Assembly (NCBI GenBank): GCA_020634155.1
Contig: JACKCI010000002.1
Span: forward strand, 1,640,917 to 1,704,916
Direction: 5' to 3'
Source of the DNA: Anaerolineales bacterium
GTDB taxonomy: Bacteria > Chloroflexota > Anaerolineae > Aggregatilineales > J027
Length of the DNA stretch: 64,000 nucleotides
Shown here: positions 60,273-64,000 of the stretch, in pieces
Layout of the letters: every line of letters starts with the position of its first letter
Position numbering within the stretch: the first letter of the stretch is position 1
Notes under the pieces: model-generated
Databases searched by the model: none
Told to the model about the DNA's origin: nothing
The model's input: only the letters and a program-made list of their open reading frames with translations
Made by a program: the position numbers and the translations under genes

Positions 60273-62237
60273 ATGGTGATGCAACAACGGCAAGCCACCC
60301 AATCAATCTTAGCTGCCGACTTTGGCTCGGTACATACACGTGTCTTACTCATTGATGTGGTAGATGGTCAATATCGGCTAACCACCCAAACGCGGGTGCG
60401 TACTACCATTGATCCGCCCTTTAACGATGTGACTATTGGGCTGGGGTGGGCATTGTCCCATATCCAAGAGACTACAGGGCGGATATTAGTCGATGAGCAA
60501 AGCCTAATCTTCCCCGAACATGATGACGGGAGCGGTGTTGATGAATTGGTGGCGACCAGTAGTGCGCCACGCCCGTTAACTGCGGTTGTGTTGGGGTTGA
60601 TGCCCGCCGTCAGTATTAGCAGCGCCTACCGTGCCTTAACCGGAACCTATATCAATGTCGCCGCCAGCCTGAGCGCGTCTGACCAAGAGGATGTTGAGAC
60701 ACGTATCAACAAAATCTTGAATGCCAAGCCGGACCTTATCTTTATCAGTGGTGGTACCGATGGTGGCAATGAGGAGGCTGTTCTAGAATTGGTACGGGTG
60801 GCGAGCATGGCCGTGACCTTGGCTCCACCAGATGAAAAACCGATTGTTCTATATGCGGGTAACCAAGCACTCGCTGACCGTGTGCAGGCTATCTTGGATA
60901 CCAGCGAGGCACAGGTACATATCGGCAAAAATGTACGGCCTACTATGCTGCGAGAAGAACTCGGTTCAACCCGTTTACAATTAGCCCGCTCCTACAGTGA
61001 CCATGTAGTGCGCCAACCCGGAAGTTTCCAAACCGTCGCTGAATCGGGGTCGATGGGGGTTATTCCCACCGCACAAGGCGTCGAAAATATGGTGCGGTGG
61101 CTGGGACAAGAGAATCCGCGTGGTGTTCTGCATATTGATGTTGGCAGCACCACCAGTACCCTTATTGTGGGAACAGGCACCGACGTTACCACCAGCATCC
61201 ACACCGATTTAGGCTTAGGGCATAGCATACTTTCGACCATTGAACGCATAGACAGTGACCGGATTAATGGGTGGTTACCGTCAACATTGACAGATGCCCA
61301 ACTACTCGAATATGCTCACAACAAGCTGCTGGTTCCCGATACCATTCCATTTAGCAGTGAAGAACTGCTCATTGAGCAAGCCATCGCCCGTGAGATTGTG
61401 CGCGTTTTGGCCCAAGATATTCGGGCACGGCTTACCCAAACAGGACGAATTGATTTAGCCACCTGTTCGCCTATTATTGCGGCGGGGGCTGTTCTTACGG
61501 ATGTGCCACATCCAGCTATGAGTGCGATGCTGCTGGCAGATGTGCTAGAATTACAGGGGATTACGGAGATATTTACTGACCCCTACGCCGCTTTCCCTAT
61601 TCTGGGGGCGATTGCCTACACGAATCAAACGGCTGTGGTGCAAACCTATGACAATTATGGCTTGAATTACCTTGGCACTCTGTTTTCAGGCGAAGGGCGT
61701 CCGCGCCAAGGACGTGGGGCCGCCATGAAGATTCGCCTGCAAGTTGATGATGGCTCTGTGCTTGAAAAGCGCTTGGCCGCAGGCGAGATGTGGTCAGCCC
61801 CCGTCACACCGGGGCATCACGTAACGGTAACCCTACGCTTGGGACGCGGTCTGCGAATCAACGGCAAGCGTCGTATCAAAATGGCGGTGATAGCGGGAAC
61901 GGCTGGTGTGATTTTCGATGCACGGGGCCGCCCCCTGCCTGCGATTCCGATGCGGCGTCGTAATGAGGTCTATGCTGATTTATGGCGGTCGCTATCCAAT
62001 GGGCAAGTTGCCTACAACCCACCACCCGCCAAAGAAGAAGCACCAGAAGATAAGATTCCTGAGAGTGAACTTAGCGCATTGCAGGCTTTTATTGAAAAAA
62101 CCTATGACAAACAAAGCGCAGAAGAAGATAAACAAACGCGTGGTAGACGCTCTCAGAAATCGCGTAAGCAGTCCCGTCGTAAGGGGAAAGACAGCCCAGC
62201 CGATGATGAACCCGATTGGGATGCTCTGCTAAAATAA
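60273..62237 (+). CDS. MutL(GlmL)-like actin-fold ATPase
   Basis: 654 residues. Actin-fold phosphate loops: ILAADFGSVHTRVLL (phosphate 1) and VLHIDVGSTTSTLIVG (phosphate 2 / second half), then IIAAGAVLTD (adenosine-type). This is the glutamate mutase L family by sequence, but no mutase subunits lie near it, so the name is not a function. Residues about 475-590 add a beta-rich domain, and the tail is basic (RRSQKSRKQSRRKGK) and ends DEPDWDALLK, the PDW motif of the large acidic protein. A PilM/FtsA-like role in a membrane assembly is my inference. Confidence 0.82.
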   Translation: MVMQQRQATQSILAADFGSVHTRVLLIDVVDGQYRLTTQTRVRTTIDPPFNDVTIGLGWALSHIQETTGRILVDEQSLIFPEHDDGSGVDELVATSSAPRPLTAVVLGLMPAVSISSAYRALTGTYINVAASLSASDQEDVETRINKILNAKPDLIFISGGTDGGNEEAVLELVRVASMAVTLAPPDEKPIVLYAGNQALADRVQAILDTSEAQVHIGKNVRPTMLREELGSTRLQLARSYSDHVVRQPGSFQTVAESGSMGVIPTAQGVENMVRWLGQENPRGVLHIDVGSTTSTLIVGTGTDVTTSIHTDLGLGHSILSTIERIDSDRINGWLPSTLTDAQLLEYAHNKLLVPDTIPFSSEELLIEQAIAREIVRVLAQDIRARLTQTGRIDLATCSPIIAAGAVLTDVPHPAMSAMLLADVLELQGITEIFTDPYAAFPILGAIAYTNQTAVVQTYDNYGLNYLGTLFSGEGRPRQGRGAAMKIRLQVDDGSVLEKRLAAGEMWSAPVTPGHHVTVTLRLGRGLRINGKRRIKMAVIAGTAGVIFDARGRPLPAIPMRRRNEVYADLWRSLSNGQVAYNPPPAKEEAPEDKIPESELSALQAFIEKTYDKQSAEEDKQTRGRRSQKSRKQSRRKGKDSPADDEPDWDALLK

Positions 62238-62253
62238 CGATAAGAGGATACCG

Positions 62254-63354
62254 ATGGCCCATCATCCAGCGACACGCCTAATTCTTAAGCAAACGACGAT
62301 TATCCGAGACCGATTGTTGCCTCCACATGTCTATGGACGGATTACCGTCAAAATAGACGATGAAGTGACTGCCCGTAAAGTGGTGGCTCAGGGTGAGGCA
62401 TCGGAGGAGTTTCGGATTGTTGATATTGTCGAAGCAATGGGGCTTGACCCTAGCGACAGTGACAAAATTGCAGCTATGATTCGGGTAGGGCAAGGCGAGA
62501 CCGTCGAAGCTGGCGACTTGTTAATTGAGCCGCGCAACCGACGCCAGAAAAAGCGCGGCCCTAAAGCGCCCGCCAATGGGGTGGTGAGTCTCATCGAAAA
62601 TGGGCGTATCATCCTACAAATTGACCCCAAACCAGTGGTTGTTTATGCACGGGTGCCGGGAGTGGTGCAGGCACCGTTGGGTGAAGATGGAGAGCGTGGA
62701 GTACAAATTCGTACCCAAGGCGCACTTATTCAGGGGGCTTGGGGCAATGGACGGTTTGCATTTGCACCCTATAACATGGAACCCACCGCAGGCCTTATTA
62801 GCCTGCGCCAACATGAAAGCTTGTTGGAGAGCATCAAAGGGCAAGTTTATGTGCTAGAGCGCCCGATAACCCCCGCAGATTTGCGGATTGTGGTTGAGAA
62901 AGAGCTTGGAGGATTGGTTGCACCTTCGATGCCCTTCTACTTGCGCGAAACGGCAATGATGCTTAAAGTTCCTATTATACTGACTGAAGGATTTGGTCAG
63001 CGTAAGCCAACTACCCGTGCTTATGAAATCTTACGAGAATTCGAGCGTCAACGGGAAGGGGCTTTTGACGCTACCATGCCAGAACGTTGGCAACGGGGCC
63101 GACCAGAGATTGTGTTGCCAGCGGGGTTGGTGCAACCACCACCTCCGCCCAATCTGCAAACCCCGTTAAAGGTTGGGGCTACGGTACGGTTGCGTCGGGA
63201 ACCGTATGATGGTTTAATCGGGCAGGTCGTCGCGTTACCAGACACCCTCCGCCGCTTGGAAAATGGCCTACAAGTTCAGGCCGCTGATATCAAGCTACGG
63301 ATAGGGTCGATTGTCACCGTTCCGCTGGCGAATCTAGAAGTATTGGGTGACTAA
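62254..63354 (+). CDS. Unknown protein with barrel-sandwich-like and KOW-like segments
   Basis: 366 residues, no signal or membrane helix. Residues about 65-130 (VGQGETVEAGDLLIEP then ANGVVSLIENGRIILQ) resemble the paired strands of biotinyl/lipoyl or RnfC-like barrel-sandwich folds, without a biotinyl Lys. The middle (RQHESLLESIKGQVYVLE and RIVVEKELGG) is unassigned. Residues about 310-362 (VGATVRLRREPYDGLIGQVVAL) resemble a KOW motif as in NusG. AAGAGGAT precedes the ATG. Probably a cytoplasmic adaptor of the operon. Confidence 0.7.
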   Translation: MAHHPATRLILKQTTIIRDRLLPPHVYGRITVKIDDEVTARKVVAQGEASEEFRIVDIVEAMGLDPSDSDKIAAMIRVGQGETVEAGDLLIEPRNRRQKKRGPKAPANGVVSLIENGRIILQIDPKPVVVYARVPGVVQAPLGEDGERGVQIRTQGALIQGAWGNGRFAFAPYNMEPTAGLISLRQHESLLESIKGQVYVLERPITPADLRIVVEKELGGLVAPSMPFYLRETAMMLKVPIILTEGFGQRKPTTRAYEILREFERQREGAFDATMPERWQRGRPEIVLPAGLVQPPPPPNLQTPLKVGATVRLRREPYDGLIGQVVALPDTLRRLENGLQVQAADIKLRIGSIVTVPLANLEVLGD

Positions 63355-63378
63355 ACCCAGCTTGGAGAGAAGATACTT

Positions 63379-64000
63379 ATGTCGGATCGTGATTTAGAAC
63401 TGAGCGATTTGTTTGGAGATGATTTCGAGGATGAAGACCTCGACGCTCGTTCATTCTCTGTTGATGATTTCGAGACAGAGTATTTTGACGAGGAAGAAGA
63501 GGGTGGTATCAACCGAACATTCCTAATTGCAGGGGTGTTCTTGATTGGTACATTTGTGATTATTGTGGTGGCTATTCTCTTACTCATTGGTGGCGATGAC
63601 TCGGCTGACACCCAAGCCACTGCGGACGCGATTCGGCTGGCGAACTATCAAATTGAGACCGGACTTGCCCAAACGGGGATTGCTGTTGCTCAGGCGGTTG
63701 AGACACAAAATGCAGCAACGATGACCGCAGCCGCAGCCGCAGCCGAAACAGCAGCCGCGGCTCAAACCCAAACCCAAGTAGCCTACCAACGGAGCCTTGA
63801 CCAAACCGCGACGCAACGGGCCAACCAAGCCACCATGACCCAATTTGCAGTGGAGACATTGGTGCGCCAAACCCAGTTGGCACTGACACCCTCACCCGAA
63901 CCCCCGCGCCAGATTTCCTTCTCGTTTTCGGTCGGGGATGGTCAACCGCTTGACCCCGGATTTGCATTCAATGTGTATCGGGATGATGGTGACCAACGCT
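63379..64000 (+). CDS. Membrane protein with acidic N-terminus and Ala/Thr/Gln-rich stalk (runs off window)
   Basis: At least 207 residues from ATG 63379 after GGAGAGA. The first 45 residues are strongly acidic (ELSDLFGDDFEDEDLD), then a membrane helix (about 50-73), then an outside stretch of Ala, Thr and Gln (TMTAAAAAAETAAAAQTQTQ) likely to be helical or coiled, a PSPEPP linker, and the start of a beta domain (ISFSFSVGDGQP). The same inside-acidic, outside-folded layout as the large PDW protein. The frame is open at the right edge. Confidence 0.75.
   Translation, partial: MSDRDLELSDLFGDDFEDEDLDARSFSVDDFETEYFDEEEEGGINRTFLIAGVFLIGTFVIIVVAILLLIGGDDSADTQATADAIRLANYQIETGLAQTGIAVAQAVETQNAATMTAAAAAAETAAAAQTQTQVAYQRSLDQTATQRANQATMTQFAVETLVRQTQLALTPSPEPPRQISFSFSVGDGQPLDPGFAFNVYRDDGDQR

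Overview
The window looks like a chromosomal segment of a Chloroflexota bacterium, most likely Anaerolineae-like. This is inferred from gene content only: many Ser/Thr kinases fused to other domains, lipoproteins with long Thr/Pro/Ser-rich tracts and WD40/PD40-like propellers, a MutL(GlmL)-like actin-fold protein without a glutamate mutase beside it, and a single-membrane toolkit (sortase, SecG, Tat-like protein, lipoproteins). Base composition is moderately GC-rich by eye, except for an AT-richer patch around 42.1-43.5 kb. Coding density is very high. I see no rRNA, tRNA, IS element, prophage or CRISPR array, and no gap longer than about 300 bases.

Layout. 0-8 kb: the start of a glycosyltransferase, a lipoprotein, a START-like protein, an Eis-type acetyltransferase, a carotenoid-desaturase-like oxidoreductase overlapping a photolyase, a peroxiredoxin-like gene with an in-frame TGA at its active site (candidate selenoprotein), and an aldehyde dehydrogenase. 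8-19 kb: a CcmC-like protein, then a polyamine-type gene set (DUF2617-like, DUF350, membrane spermidine-synthase-like protein, two DUF4178 proteins, a 57-residue membrane peptide). The right-hand part of that set is co-oriented with a sortase, a methyltransferase and a heterodimeric ABC exporter. 19-35 kb: stomatin-like protein, HEAT-repeat protein, DUF420-like protein, PD40 protein, a kinase-receiver-HTH fusion, GAF protein, methyltransferases, CbpA-type DnaJ, HtrA lipoprotein, NadE, Tat-like protein, CdsA, a mucin-like membrane protein and a kinase-FGE fusion. 35-54 kb: proS behind a terminator/antiterminator-like leader, a flavin monooxygenase, a Thr-rich lipoprotein, HIT and histidine phosphatase proteins, a SARP-like regulator, a J-domain protein, an MBL hydrolase, an ABC-2 export pair with a SpoIIM fusion, LipM, RecR, SecG, an oligopeptide-binding protein, a pseudouridine synthase, an orphan ABC ATPase with PlsC, and a STAS protein.

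54.6-64 kb: one tightly packed operon of eight genes that runs off the end. It encodes membrane proteins, a 1078-residue acidic protein with repeated Pro-Asp-Trp motifs, a MutL-like actin-fold ATPase that ends in the same motif, and a protein with barrel-sandwich-like and KOW-like segments. I know no described function for this set. It is the best candidate in the window for an undescribed multi-protein system.

Two signals lie outside ordinary gene annotation. The first is the TGA codon plus bacterial-SECIS-like hairpin at 6015-6057. The second is that all ten tail-to-tail gene junctions overlap, six of them by exactly four bases with interlocked stop codons. All functional calls are from sequence reading and memory of protein families; no database search was run.
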